DNA from: CAISIP01 sp038326025
GTDB taxonomy: Bacteria > Pseudomonadota > Gammaproteobacteria > Burkholderiales > Burkholderiaceae_C
NCBI GenBank assembly: GCA_038326025.1
Contig: JBBQJP010000009.1
Location: 43,523-107,522, forward strand
Reading direction: 5' to 3'
Length of the DNA: 64,000 nucleotides
The position numbers and the translations under genes are program-made. The notes under the pieces were generated by a model. The model had not been told where the DNA came from and searched no databases. It worked only from the letters and a program-made list of their open reading frames with translations. Shown piece after piece: positions 1 to 7,893 of this stretch. The stretch's first letter is position 1. Every line of letters begins with the position of its first letter.

Positions 1-30
1 ATGGTCATGCCAAGCGCGGTCAAGCCGCAT
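1..30 (-). CDS. Possible start of a further gene of the copper cluster (partial)
   Basis: An ATG at position 30 on the minus strand opens a frame that runs off the left edge after ten codons (MRLDRAWHDH). It lies four bases after the stop of the CusF-like gene, as expected for the next gene of the same transcript. Too little is visible to name it. In related clusters RND efflux genes often follow, but nothing here shows that. Confidence 0.2.
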   Translation of the reverse strand, partial: MRLDRAWHDH

Positions 31-34
31 CAGC

Positions 35-325
35 TCACTTGGTTACAGGCTCGATCGTCAATACGGTCATTGCGCCGTTCTTGTCCTCAACCGTGAACTT
101 GACCTTGTCACCGACTTTCACCGTGCCGAGCATGGCCGGATCCTTGACCTGGAACACCATGGTCATGGGCGGCATGTCCAGGTTCTTGATCTCCCCATGT
201 TTGAGGGTAATTTTCTTGGCACTGGTGTCGATCTTGCGCACTTCGCCGTCAACCATGGGCAGGGCGGCCATCGCGCCTGCGGAGAGGGTCAAGAGCAAGG
301 TGGCGAGGAGACTGGTGGATTTCAT
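35..325 (-). CDS. CusF-like periplasmic copper-binding protein
   Basis: Small secreted copper chaperone of 96 residues. The start was chosen at MKSTS because AAAGGAA lies just upstream and a signal peptide (about residues 1-20, ending in GAMA) follows at once. The mature part resembles the CusF OB fold, with His43, then Met51-Pro-Pro-Met54-Thr-Met56. In E. coli CusF the Cu(I) site uses His, Trp, Met and Met. Here the position of the Trp is Met51, so the site would have an extra thioether and no capping indole. It lies about 70 bases after the cupredoxin gene, probably in one transcript with it and the oxidase. Periplasmic Cu(I)/Ag(I) delivery to an exporter is the family role; the partner is outside the window. 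Confidence 0.82.
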   Translation of the reverse strand: MKSTSLLATLLLTLSAGAMAALPMVDGEVRKIDTSAKKITLKHGEIKNLDMPPMTMVFQVKDPAMLGTVKVGDKVKFTVEDKNGAMTVLTIEPVTK

Positions 326-398
326 GATGTTTCCTTTGGGTGAATGCTGAACAAGTGGATTGCGGACGGGCAATTCAAATCGCCAGCCCGTACTCGAT

Positions 399-896
399 TT
401 ACTTAGCTGCGACCGTGATCTTGCCGACCATGCCGGACTGGTAATGGCCCGCAATCAGGCAGGCGAAGTCGAAACTGCCAACCTTGTTGAAGGTCCAGAT
501 GATGGTGCCGGTCTTGCCGGGTGCAACGTGGGACATATAGGGCTCGTCATGCTCCATGGTGGGGAACTTGACCATCAGGGCCGCGTGTTCGTCCAGGTCC
601 TTCTTGGTACCGATGACAAACTCGTGCAGCTGCTTGCCGTCGTTCTTGAGCACGAACTTCAAGGTGTCACCTTGCTTGACGTCGATCTTCTCGGGCGAAA
701 AACGCATGGTATCGGTCATCGACACCGAGATGGTGCGGGTCACAGCCTTCGCGGTGCCGCCAATGCCCCAGGCTTTTTGCTCCATCTTCATCATGGGCAT
801 TTCCTTTTTCCCGTGCGCCGCGTCGCCATGCGCAAGCGCAAGGCTGCCTGTGCTGGCAAGAATGACGGAGGCGAGTAATGTGGTGAATTTTTTCAT
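399..896 (-). CDS. Secreted cupredoxin, type 1 copper protein
   Basis: 165-residue periplasmic blue-copper-type protein. The start MKKFTT (ATG at 896) gives a normal signal peptide of about 22 residues. A Met/His/Lys-rich linker (about residues 23-41) follows, then a cupredoxin domain. The type 1 ligands are readable: His91 (QLHEF), Cys146 (FACLIAGH), His151 and Met156. The layout recalls the CopI-type copper-tolerance cupredoxins of betaproteobacteria, which combine a Met/His-rich N-terminus with one cupredoxin domain; that match is from memory. It sits between the multicopper oxidase and the CusF-like gene, so a role in periplasmic copper binding or electron exchange during copper stress is likely. 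Confidence 0.85.
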   Translation of the reverse strand: MKKFTTLLASVILASTGSLALAHGDAAHGKKEMPMMKMEQKAWGIGGTAKAVTRTISVSMTDTMRFSPEKIDVKQGDTLKFVLKNDGKQLHEFVIGTKKDLDEHAALMVKFPTMEHDEPYMSHVAPGKTGTIIWTFNKVGSFDFACLIAGHYQSGMVGKITVAAK

Positions 897-979
897 GTGA
901 TTCCTTTGTGCAATGGGGTATCTGGGTACAAGTGGTGAAGAGTCGGGGTGCAGCAGTTCATGTCGACATCGGGCCTCCT

Positions 980-2416
980 TCAGTGGCCTTTGTGTGCGCC
1001 GGCGCCCGGTTTGCGCACCGTCAATGTGGTGGTGGGGGTGGCCACCGCCGCAACCGGGGCACCTTGCAAGCCGGGAACCTTGCCGTCGCTTGACGCCATT
1101 TCGGATTGGAAACGTGCCGGCTCGGGCAGACTGCCGGTCCACTCGAACGACTGGGTCCCCGCGGGCTGCTTGTACCAACCCGGGTCGCTGTAGTCGCCCG
1201 GCTTCTGATCCTTGCGCACCTTCACCATGCTGAACATGCCGCCCATCTCGATCGCGCCGTACGGCCCGGTTCCGGTCATCATCGGCAGCGTATGGTCGGG
1301 AATGGGCATTTGCATCTCGCCCATGTCGGCCATGCCGCGCTCGCCCATCACCATGTAGTCGGGTACCAGCTTCTGGATCTTGGCCACCAGCCCGCGGTGG
1401 TCGATGCCGATCATGTTGGGCACGTCGTGGCCCATCGGATTCATCGTATGGTGGCTCTTGTGGCAATGAAACGCCCAGTCGCCCTCCTCGTCGGCCAGGA
1501 AGTCGATCTGGCGCATCTGCCCAACCGCGATATCGGTGGTCACCTCTGGCCAGCGCGAGCCGATAGGTGTCGGTCCGCCGTCGGTACCGCTGACGACGAA
1601 CTCATGCCCGTGCAGATGGATCGGATGGTTGGTCATGGTCAAGTTGCCGATACGGATACGCACCTGATCGCCCTGACGCACATTGAGCGAATCGATGCCG
1701 GGAAACGCGCGGCTGTTCCAGGTCCACAGGTTGAAGTCGGTCATCGTGTTGACCATCGGTGTGGTACTGCCCGGGTCGACGTCGTAGGCGTTGAGCAGGA
1801 AACAGAAATCGCGCTGCACTTCCTGGATCAGCGGGTGTTTCTCTTTCGGGTGGGTGACCCAGAAGCCCATCATGCCCATGGCCATCTGCGTCATCTCGTC
1901 CGCATGCGGGTGGTACATGAAAGTGCCGGGCCTGCGCGCGATGAATTCGTAGACAAAGGTCTTGCCCACGGGAATCTGCTTCTGGTTCAGGCCGCCCACA
2001 CCGTCCATGCCGTTGGGCAGGCGCTGGCCGTGCCAGTGGATGGTGGTGTGCTCGGGCAGCTTGTTGGTCACAAAAACGCGCACCCGATCGCCTTCGACCA
2101 CCTCGATGGTCGGACCAGGGCTCTGGCCGTTGTAGCCCCACAAGGTGGCATTCATGCCGGGTGCGATCTCGCGCACGACCGGCTCGGCCACCAGGTGGAA
2201 CTCCTTGACATTCTGGTTCATGCGCCAGGGCAAGGTCCAGCCGTTGAGGGTCACGACCGGGTTGTAGGGGCGTCCGGTGCGGGGCACCAGCGGCGGGGCG
2301 GTATCGGGTTTGCCCATCATCATGGGCTCGGGCAAGGCGGCCATCGCCACCCGGCTGACCGATGCGGCGGCGACCGCCGTCATTGCGGCCCCGCCAAAGA
2401 AATTGCGTCGATTCAT
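980..2416 (-). CDS. Tat-exported multicopper oxidase, Met-rich
   Basis: 478-residue copper oxidase. The start ATG at 2416 gives MNRRNFFGGAA, a twin-arginine signal followed by an Ala-rich core. All four copper motifs are visible: HWHG at 127-130, HPH at 169-171, HPIHLHGH at 264-271 and HCH at 317-319 with His323 and Met328. Cys318, His323 and Met328 would form the type 1 site, and the HxH pairs the trinuclear centre. A Met-rich segment (about 355-397, with MVMGERGMADMGEMQM) follows the last motif and may bind Cu(I). Family role: periplasmic oxidation of Cu(I) or other substrates in copper detoxification. It follows the TolC-like gene with a 49-base gap in the same direction. Confidence 0.88.
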   Translation of the reverse strand: MNRRNFFGGAAMTAVAAASVSRVAMAALPEPMMMGKPDTAPPLVPRTGRPYNPVVTLNGWTLPWRMNQNVKEFHLVAEPVVREIAPGMNATLWGYNGQSPGPTIEVVEGDRVRVFVTNKLPEHTTIHWHGQRLPNGMDGVGGLNQKQIPVGKTFVYEFIARRPGTFMYHPHADEMTQMAMGMMGFWVTHPKEKHPLIQEVQRDFCFLLNAYDVDPGSTTPMVNTMTDFNLWTWNSRAFPGIDSLNVRQGDQVRIRIGNLTMTNHPIHLHGHEFVVSGTDGGPTPIGSRWPEVTTDIAVGQMRQIDFLADEEGDWAFHCHKSHHTMNPMGHDVPNMIGIDHRGLVAKIQKLVPDYMVMGERGMADMGEMQMPIPDHTLPMMTGTGPYGAIEMGGMFSMVKVRKDQKPGDYSDPGWYKQPAGTQSFEWTGSLPEPARFQSEMASSDGKVPGLQGAPVAAVATPTTTLTVRKPGAGAHKGH

Positions 2417-2465
2417 ATGTTTGTTCTCTTGTGGGGTTACGGGGGTGCGCATGGATGAAGCGGGC

Positions 2466-3926
2466 TCAATGGCCGGCCGCCGCGTCACCACCACCGCCGC
2501 TTGCGGCGCCCGCGGCCGTACCGCTGAGCGCGCCCGGCGAGGTGCCGGTCAGCGTGGTCTGCAGGTCGGTCTCGGCGAGCCAGAAATCGCGCTGCGCTTC
2601 GATCGTGCTGTTCACCGCCAGAACCTGGGCGCGGCTGTCGGCCAGCAGGTCCCAGGCACTGGCAAGCATGCCGTTGTAGCGCAGCACCATCTCCTCCCCA
2701 ATGAACTTGCGCAGTGGCACCACCTCGTCGCGGTAATGGCGCGCCAGGTCGTAGGCACTGCGGTAGCCAAAGTACGCTTCCCTGGCCTCGGAGCGCGCAT
2801 TGACGGCCACGCTCTGAACCCGGGCGGCAGATTGCATGTACATCGCCTGAGAACGTGCATTTCGCGCGCCGCCCCAGTCAAAGATCGGCAGCGGCAGTTC
2901 GAGTTCGACACCGCGCCGCGACTCCTTGGTCCGCGCGGCATTGTCGAAAACGCTGCTGCGCGTGGCGCTCAGCGTCAGGCCGTCCAGGTAACCCGTCACC
3001 TTGTTGAATCCCAGCTGGCCCGCCACATAAGACGACTCGGCCATGGCCGAGCGCACATCGAGCCGCTCGCGCAAAGCCCGCGCTTCCACGTCGGCGATCT
3101 GTTCAACCTCCTTGGGCAGGTCCGGCAGGCGTTCAGCCAGACGGTAGTTGGTCTGTGCGCCCCATAGCCCCATCAAGCGGTTGAGCTTTTCTCGCGCAAC
3201 AAACGCGCTCTGTTGCGATCGCGCCAGCTGCACCGTCGCGTCATTGAGCGTTACCTGTTCTCGCGCCTGGCGCAGTTTGCTCCAGTTTCCGACCCTTGCC
3301 ATGCGCCGCGCCAGTTCACCGCCGGCCTCGGCCGCTTCCTTGACGTCTTGCATGTAGCTTGCACTTTGCGCAGCGGCCACTGCCATGATCCAGGCCTTGC
3401 GCGTGTCGGCTGCAAGCCGGATCACCTCCTGCGCAGCCTGCAGCTTGGCCAGTTCGTGCTGCTGGTTCTGCCATTGGGCTTTCCAGGGCAGGCTCAGCAG
3501 GCCGATCAGGTTGAAGCTGATCAGTCGCTCGATCTCGACCTCATCGCCCATGCGAAAGCGGCCGATGGCAAAGTGGGGATTGGGCAAACTCCCCGCTTGA
3601 ACGCGCAGCGCATCGCTCACGCCCAGCGTGGCCAGCGATCCCTGCATGGCGGGGTTGTTGAGCAGCGCGATGCGAACCGCGGACTCTGCCGTCAAGGGCT
3701 CCTTTAGCAGGTCGGCCACCACCGCCGGTGCTGCCTTGGCCTTGTCGCCGGTGGACAGCCGGGCGTCGACCGGGCCGGTCTTGCCGGCCACCAGACCCTG
3801 CACGTCGGACAGGCCCGCATCCGGTGACAGGGACGCACATCCGCCGAGCACGACAACGGCGAGCGCCGCAGTCGCGATGCGCAGGCGGCGCGATGGGACG
3901 CCATATGAATGTATCTGGTGCTTCAT
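2466..3926 (-). CDS. TolC-family outer-membrane efflux lipoprotein
   Basis: 486-residue outer-membrane factor. The start ATG at 3926 is supported by a lipoprotein signal with lipobox LGGC and Cys30, and by a 4-base ATGA overlap with the gene before it. The rest is the long helical, Ala/Gln/Arg-rich pattern of outer-membrane efflux proteins, with a short Gly/Ala-rich tail. Family role: the trimeric outer-membrane channel of an RND or similar exporter. In this copper cluster it probably serves a CusABC-like pump whose other parts are not in the window. A longer in-frame start exists (4010) but would bury the lipobox. Confidence 0.85.
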   Translation of the reverse strand: MKHQIHSYGVPSRRLRIATAALAVVVLGGCASLSPDAGLSDVQGLVAGKTGPVDARLSTGDKAKAAPAVVADLLKEPLTAESAVRIALLNNPAMQGSLATLGVSDALRVQAGSLPNPHFAIGRFRMGDEVEIERLISFNLIGLLSLPWKAQWQNQQHELAKLQAAQEVIRLAADTRKAWIMAVAAAQSASYMQDVKEAAEAGGELARRMARVGNWSKLRQAREQVTLNDATVQLARSQQSAFVAREKLNRLMGLWGAQTNYRLAERLPDLPKEVEQIADVEARALRERLDVRSAMAESSYVAGQLGFNKVTGYLDGLTLSATRSSVFDNAARTKESRRGVELELPLPIFDWGGARNARSQAMYMQSAARVQSVAVNARSEAREAYFGYRSAYDLARHYRDEVVPLRKFIGEEMVLRYNGMLASAWDLLADSRAQVLAVNSTIEAQRDFWLAETDLQTTLTGTSPGALSGTAAGAASGGGGDAAAGH

Positions 3927-4228
3927 GGCTTCGCGGCTCCTGGGTTGGCAGGCGAACCAGCTGGCGCTGGCTGCTTCGCAGCCTGCTCCTTGGCCTGGGC
4001 GGCCTCCCATTTAAGGATGTCCATATGACCACGCAGGTTTTTGCCCACCTCGGCATTGGCGGCCCGCCAATCCAGGCTCTCGGTTTCAACGCCTTTGGGC
4101 GTATCGGTAAACACCGACCGGTACAACACGGCCGGTACGGATACTGCCGGATCGGTGGCGCTTGTTTGCGCCATGGCGATGAGGGGCAGGCACAGCAGCA
4201 CTGCACCTTGATAAAAAAGTTTCTTCAA
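3923..4228 (-). CDS. Small secreted protein of the copper cluster, unknown function
   Basis: I do not recognise a family. The frame gives 101 residues from a TTG start at 4228, which is preceded by GGAG at a spacing of eight bases and opens directly on a signal peptide (LKKLFYQGAVLLCLPLIAMA). No ATG in the frame fits both. The mature part is short and hydrophilic, with Ala/Pro/Lys-rich ends (AQAKEQAAKQPAPAG) and a central GHMDILKWE segment. Its stop overlaps the start of the TolC-like lipoprotein (ATGA), so the two are probably translationally coupled and it heads the copper operon. A periplasmic accessory role is inferred only from position. Confidence 0.6.
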   Translation of the reverse strand: MKKLFYQGAVLLCLPLIAMAQTSATDPAVSVPAVLYRSVFTDTPKGVETESLDWRAANAEVGKNLRGHMDILKWEAAQAKEQAAKQPAPAGSPANPGAAKP

Positions 4229-4252
4229 GTGGGACTCCAGAACAGCAAGACC

Positions 4253-4307
4253 GTGGTCGAAAGACCACATTCATGCGACCTGCAACCCGTGTTCGGGAAC
4301 TTGCAGG
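4253..4307 (-). promoter_or_regulatory. Two adjacent inverted repeats before the copper operon
   Basis: A 29-base inverted repeat lies at 4279-4307: outer arms CCTGCAA/TTGCAGG with an inner CCCG/CGGG pair. Next to it is a perfect 6-base hairpin with a 4-base loop at 4253-4268 (GTGGTC-GAAA-GACCAC). Both fall in the 97-base gap between the Cys-rich protein gene and the TTG start of the next gene. They could be a terminator-antiterminator type leader, a regulator site or simply mRNA structure. No T-tract follows, so a simple terminator is unlikely. Confidence 0.35.
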
Positions 4308-4325
4308 CGCACCTAGGCTGGGGAG

Positions 4326-4736
4326 TCAGTGAATGGGTGGCTTGAGCAGCAGCGCGCGGTCGGCGCTGGCAAATACCTGCATGGCCGCCGGTGGCGAGGT
4401 CGGGCTCACTTGCGCAGCCGCCAACACCTGCGGCAACAGCAACACGGCTACGGTATGGCAGGTCTGGCACATGGCGCAAGCCTCACAGTGCGCTGCATCC
4501 ATGTCGTCATCGGTTCCCAGGGCATTGACATGCCCGCCACAGTCGTCTGCGCTCGCCAAAGTGACGGAACTCGCCTGGGCGTGTGCGGCATCGGACCCAG
4601 CGTCGGCATGATGCTGCATCACGCCGGTGGCAGGTGCGTGTGGGCCCGGCACAGCCATCTGCATGGCCATGGCGTCGCCCACCCATCCGCGCAAGGGCAG
4701 CAGCAGGATCATCAGCAGGAAAAACCAACGGCGCAT
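4326..4736 (-). CDS. Small Cys/His/Met-rich secreted or membrane protein
   Basis: 136-residue protein with start MRRWFF (ATG at 4736). A hydrophobic N-terminus (about residues 4-20) could be a signal peptide or a membrane anchor. It is rich in possible metal ligands: MAMQMA near the start, several His, and a CxxCxxCxxC run (HCEACAMCQTCH) before a second hydrophobic stretch (VAVLLLPQVLAAAQ). It recalls the short DUF2946-type proteins found near copper genes, but I cannot confirm that. It lies between the MerR regulator and the copper operon, all on the minus strand. A copper-responsive periplasmic or membrane protein is an inference from composition and position. Confidence 0.55.
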   Translation of the reverse strand: MRRWFFLLMILLLPLRGWVGDAMAMQMAVPGPHAPATGVMQHHADAGSDAAHAQASSVTLASADDCGGHVNALGTDDDMDAAHCEACAMCQTCHTVAVLLLPQVLAAAQVSPTSPPAAMQVFASADRALLLKPPIH

Positions 4737-4839
4737 CGTTGCATGATAACCAGCACGGCGCAAAGTTCCGTCGAATTGATTGTCGTCAAGTGTGAAAAGT
4801 GGTTAGCAGCTGCTGGCCTGGCATCGTCGGTCGTTCCCG

Positions 4840-5298
4840 TCAGACATGCCTATGGCCGCGCACCACCGGAGCATCACGGCGCATCCGGTCGGCGCGTTCA
4901 TGCAGGGCCTCGATGATGCGGCATTTTGGCCCCGTGCCGTCACACCGGTCGCGCAACTCGACCAGATCGCGCTGCAACACGCGCAACTCGCGCAGACGTT
5001 CCTGCACATGGGCGATATGTGCCTGCAGCGCTTCGTTGGCCACGGCGCAATCGGACTTGCGCGACAGGTCCAGGTTGAGCAAGGTGCGCACCTCGTCGAG
5101 CGACATGTCCATGGCCCGACACAGGCGAATGAAACGCAACTGGTGAATCTCGCGCTCGTTGTAACTGCGATAGCTGTTATCCGTGCGTGCGCCGGCCGAC
5201 AACAGCCCGGCCTTTTCGTAGTAGCGGATGTTTGCCGCTGACACGCCGCTGCGTGTGGCGGCTTGCCCGATCCGATAGCAGGGGATGTCTGCCGTCAT
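4840..5298 (-). CDS. MerR-family metal regulator, CadR/PbrR type
   Basis: 152-residue transcriptional activator. The start MTADIPCYRIGQAA (ATG at 5298) puts the winged-helix domain at the normal distance. The N-terminus has the MerR pattern SAANIRYYEKAGLL, a long dimerisation helix follows (about 84-118), then a metal loop. Cys84, Cys119 and Cys126 are spaced 35 and 7 apart, as in the Cd(II)/Pb(II) sensors CadR/PbrR. Cu(I) sensors of the CueR type have Ser at the first position. So the sequence predicts divalent metal sensing although the neighbours are copper genes. A MerR-type dyad lies just upstream at 5305-5325. Confidence 0.85.
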   Translation of the reverse strand: MTADIPCYRIGQAATRSGVSAANIRYYEKAGLLSAGARTDNSYRSYNEREIHQLRFIRLCRAMDMSLDEVRTLLNLDLSRKSDCAVANEALQAHIAHVQERLRELRVLQRDLVELRDRCDGTGPKCRIIEALHERADRMRRDAPVVRGHRHV

Positions 5299-5302
5299 GG
5301 CT

Positions 5303-5335
5303 TGACCTTCAAATAAGTTCAGGGTTACCCATATT
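5303..5335 (+). promoter_or_regulatory. Candidate MerR-type promoter/operator
   Basis: A 21-base imperfect dyad at 5305-5325, about 7 of 10 pairs matching, begins within TTGACC (5303-5308), a good -35 on the plus strand. A weak -10 (CATATT, 5330-5335) follows after 21 bases; over-long spacing is usual for MerR-controlled promoters. On this reading the promoter points at the peptidase gene, not at the copper genes. The site is seven bases from the regulator start and may also serve autoregulation. The dyad is not a clean match to known CadR, PbrR or CueR operators. Confidence 0.35.
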
Positions 5336-5466
5336 CCCACAGAAACGGCCATTCAACCGGCAAGGTCGATGCCAGAGCCATTCGCAACCTGCAGATGGAT
5401 CCCGCGCCCGACAAGTCTGACGGCAACAAAAACGGGGCGAGCCGCATATGGATAATCGATCGGACC

Positions 5467-6525
5467 ATGAACATTGCTGCGCCCTCCCCGGCCTTTGAAC
5501 ACCCTTTGGCCAGCCCCTGGTGGGCGGGGACAGACGCCATCACCGATGTCGGCGGCATCGAAGTGGGTCAGTTCACCGACGAGCGCCGACCCACCGGATG
5601 CAGCGTCGTGCTCGCGCGCGCTGGCGCGGTCGCGGGCGTAGATGTGCGCGGTGCGGCGCCCGGAACCCGGGAGACGGACCTGCTGCACCCGTCCAACCTG
5701 GTCGACAAGGTGCACGCCATCCTGTTGGCCGGCGGCAGCGCCTGGGGCCTGGACGCGGCGGCCGGCGTCATGCGCTGGCTGGAGGAAAACGGCATCGGCC
5801 TGCCGGTGGTTTACGGCCTGGTGCCGATCGTGCCGGCCGCGGTGTTGTTCGACCTGCCGGTCGGCGACCCTCGCATCCGCCCGGACGCGACCGCCGGCTA
5901 CCAGGCATGCCAGCAGGCCAGCACACAGACCCCCGAGGCAGGCAATGTCGGCGCCGGCGCCGGCGCACTGGTGGGCAAATTGTTTGGCATAACCGGGGCC
6001 ATGAAGGGTGGCATAGGCAGCGCCTCACTGACTGTTGACGGTGTCACGGTCGGGGCGCTGGTGGCCTGCAATGCGTTGGGCGATGTGGTCGACCCGGCCA
6101 CCGGCCAGGTGCTGGCGGGCGCGCGCAACGACGACGGTCTCTCGCTGCGTGACATCCGGCGCGCCATCCTGGCCGGCGAGACGCCCCGTCCATTACTGGC
6201 CGGCACCAATACGACGCTCGGGATAGTGGCCACTGATGCGGTCCTGACCAAGGCCCAGGCCCATCGTCTGGCCCAGGTTGCACATGATGGCCTGGCACGC
6301 GCCATCAATCCGGTACATACGATGTCCGATGGCGACGTGGTGTTTGCCATTGGCACTGGCTGCTCAGAAAAACCGGCAGCCATGATGCAACTGGCCACAT
6401 TGGCCGCCGAGGTGACCGCACGCGCCGTGGTGCGCGCGGTCCTTGCGGCCCGCGGCATCACCATCGGCACGCAGCACTGGCCGGCTGCGCGCGACCTCGC
6501 ACCGGCGTCGTCGTTGCCGGGTTGA
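5467..6525 (+). CDS. P1 family (S58, DmpA-like) peptidase
   Basis: 352 residues from ATG 5467; an in-frame ATG at 5395 is possible and neither has a strong ribosome site. The family makes Ntn-type aminopeptidases that cleave themselves before a catalytic Ser or Thr. Here the processing site is readable as GGIGSAS with Ser185 as the likely nucleophile. The N-terminal part has the family pattern TDVGGIEVGQFTD and LAGGSAWGLDAAAGV. No signal peptide is seen, so it is probably cytoplasmic. The stop is four bases before the start of the next gene, so the two form an operon. The substrate is unknown; family members act on D-amino-acid or beta-amino peptides and amides. Confidence 0.85.
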   Translation: MNIAAPSPAFEHPLASPWWAGTDAITDVGGIEVGQFTDERRPTGCSVVLARAGAVAGVDVRGAAPGTRETDLLHPSNLVDKVHAILLAGGSAWGLDAAAGVMRWLEENGIGLPVVYGLVPIVPAAVLFDLPVGDPRIRPDATAGYQACQQASTQTPEAGNVGAGAGALVGKLFGITGAMKGGIGSASLTVDGVTVGALVACNALGDVVDPATGQVLAGARNDDGLSLRDIRRAILAGETPRPLLAGTNTTLGIVATDAVLTKAQAHRLAQVAHDGLARAINPVHTMSDGDVVFAIGTGCSEKPAAMMQLATLAAEVTARAVVRAVLAARGITIGTQHWPAARDLAPASSLPG

Positions 6526-6529
6526 CACC

Positions 6530-7849
6530 ATGCCCCGGACAATTCGTTATACGTTGTTGTCGCTGCGCGAACTGATCGTCTCGGCGGGGCCGTTCATCCT
6601 GCTGGCCGTCGGACTTCTCGCACTGGCCTACTGGTGGCTGGACCCGATTCCGCCCGACCGGGTCCGCCTGGCTACCGGCCCGGCGCAAAGTGCGTACGCC
6701 GAATTCGGCACGCGTTACCAGAAGGCGCTGGCGGCCAGTGGCATCGAAGTGGTGTTGCTACCCAGCGAGGGCTCCTCCGACAACCTGCGATTGGTGCAGG
6801 AAGGTCAGGCCGACCTCGGCTTTGTCCAGGGTGGTAGTCGCAAGCCCTCGGAGGACGACGGCACGGCGCCTGTTTCGCTGGGTGACCTGTTCGTGGAGCC
6901 GGTGTGGTTGTTCTACCGTGAAGAGGCCGCGCGCAAGCGCAGTGAATCCGGCACGCTTTCGAGTCTGGGCGAGGCACGTGGCCTGCGCATCAATGTGGGA
7001 ACCCCCGGCAGTGGCGTGCCGCAATTGATGACATCCCTTTTCGAACTCAACAAGATCGAGCCCGATAGCGTGACGCTGTCGCGACTCGGTCAGACCGATG
7101 CCACGGTCGCCTTTCTCGAGGGCAGCATCGATGCCCTGGTTTTTGCGTCGGCGCCCGAGTCGCTGATGGTGCAGATGCTGCTACAGACGCCGGGCGTGAA
7201 ACTGATGGACTTCGCGCAGAACGAAGCGTACTCGCGCCGGCTGCCATTTCTGGCGCCGGTGACACTGCCGCGCGGCGTGGTCGACCTGGCCGCGGACGTG
7301 CCGGCCGGCGACGTGCACCTGGTGGCAACCACCACCACGCTGCTGGCTGCGCCCGACCTGCATCCGGCCGTGCTGCAACTGTTCTCTCAGGCCTCGCTGG
7401 CAATGCACGGCAGCGCCGGCTGGTTCAGCCGCTCACGCGAATACCCGCTGGCCGTGAATGCCGAATTTCCGCTGGCCAAAGAGGCCGAACGCACGATCCG
7501 CAGCGGCGTACCGCTGCTGCAGCGTTATCTGCCTTTCCAGCTGGCCAATCTGCTCGAGCGCATGTGGTTGTCACTGGGCATCATCCTGGCACTGCTGCTG
7601 CCGCTCTCACGCATCGTTCCGCCGCTGTACGAGTTCCGCATCCGCTCGCGCGTTTTTCGCTGGTACGCACAATTGCGCGACATCGAGGACCGGGTCACCG
7701 AGCATGCAGACTCCACACCCGCCTTGCTGCAGGAGCTCGATGCGCTCGAATTGCGTGTGGGCAAGGTGGTGATCCCGCTCTCGCATGCCGACGAGTTGTA
7801 CGCACTGCGCAACCACATCAATCTGATCCGGCAGAAACTGTCGCGCTGA
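6530..7849 (+). CDS. Membrane-anchored TAXI-family solute-binding protein
   Basis: 439 residues, ATG at 6530. Residues about 18-40 form a membrane anchor (SAGPFILLAVGLLALAYWWL) instead of a cleavable signal. A periplasmic TAXI-type domain follows (ATGPAQSAYAEFGTRYQKAL, then LVQEGQADLGFVQGG). A second membrane segment (about 342-366, with LGIILALLLPLSRIVPPLY) leads to a cytoplasmic helical tail of about 70 residues. TAXI proteins normally deliver solutes to TRAP transporters, but no TRAP permease is in this window. Two anchors and a cytoplasmic tail would suit a sensor or scaffold better than a free binding protein. It is coupled to the P1 peptidase (4-base gap). Confidence 0.8.
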   Translation: MPRTIRYTLLSLRELIVSAGPFILLAVGLLALAYWWLDPIPPDRVRLATGPAQSAYAEFGTRYQKALAASGIEVVLLPSEGSSDNLRLVQEGQADLGFVQGGSRKPSEDDGTAPVSLGDLFVEPVWLFYREEAARKRSESGTLSSLGEARGLRINVGTPGSGVPQLMTSLFELNKIEPDSVTLSRLGQTDATVAFLEGSIDALVFASAPESLMVQMLLQTPGVKLMDFAQNEAYSRRLPFLAPVTLPRGVVDLAADVPAGDVHLVATTTTLLAAPDLHPAVLQLFSQASLAMHGSAGWFSRSREYPLAVNAEFPLAKEAERTIRSGVPLLQRYLPFQLANLLERMWLSLGIILALLLPLSRIVPPLYEFRIRSRVFRWYAQLRDIEDRVTEHADSTPALLQELDALELRVGKVVIPLSHADELYALRNHINLIRQKLSR

Positions 7850-7893
7850 AGCAGCGATGAGACGACGCAATCAAGCGTGACCGGTCGCCGGCC

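Noticed and set aside
1106..2458. Long plus-strand frame of 450 codons over the copper oxidase
   Set aside because: It is the antisense frame of a well-supported gene; high GC makes such shadow frames long. His/Val-rich translation has no family pattern.
5305..5325. SoxR box
   Set aside because: The dyad shares only part of the SoxR consensus, and the neighbouring regulator has CadR/PbrR cysteines, not the SoxR Fe-S motif.
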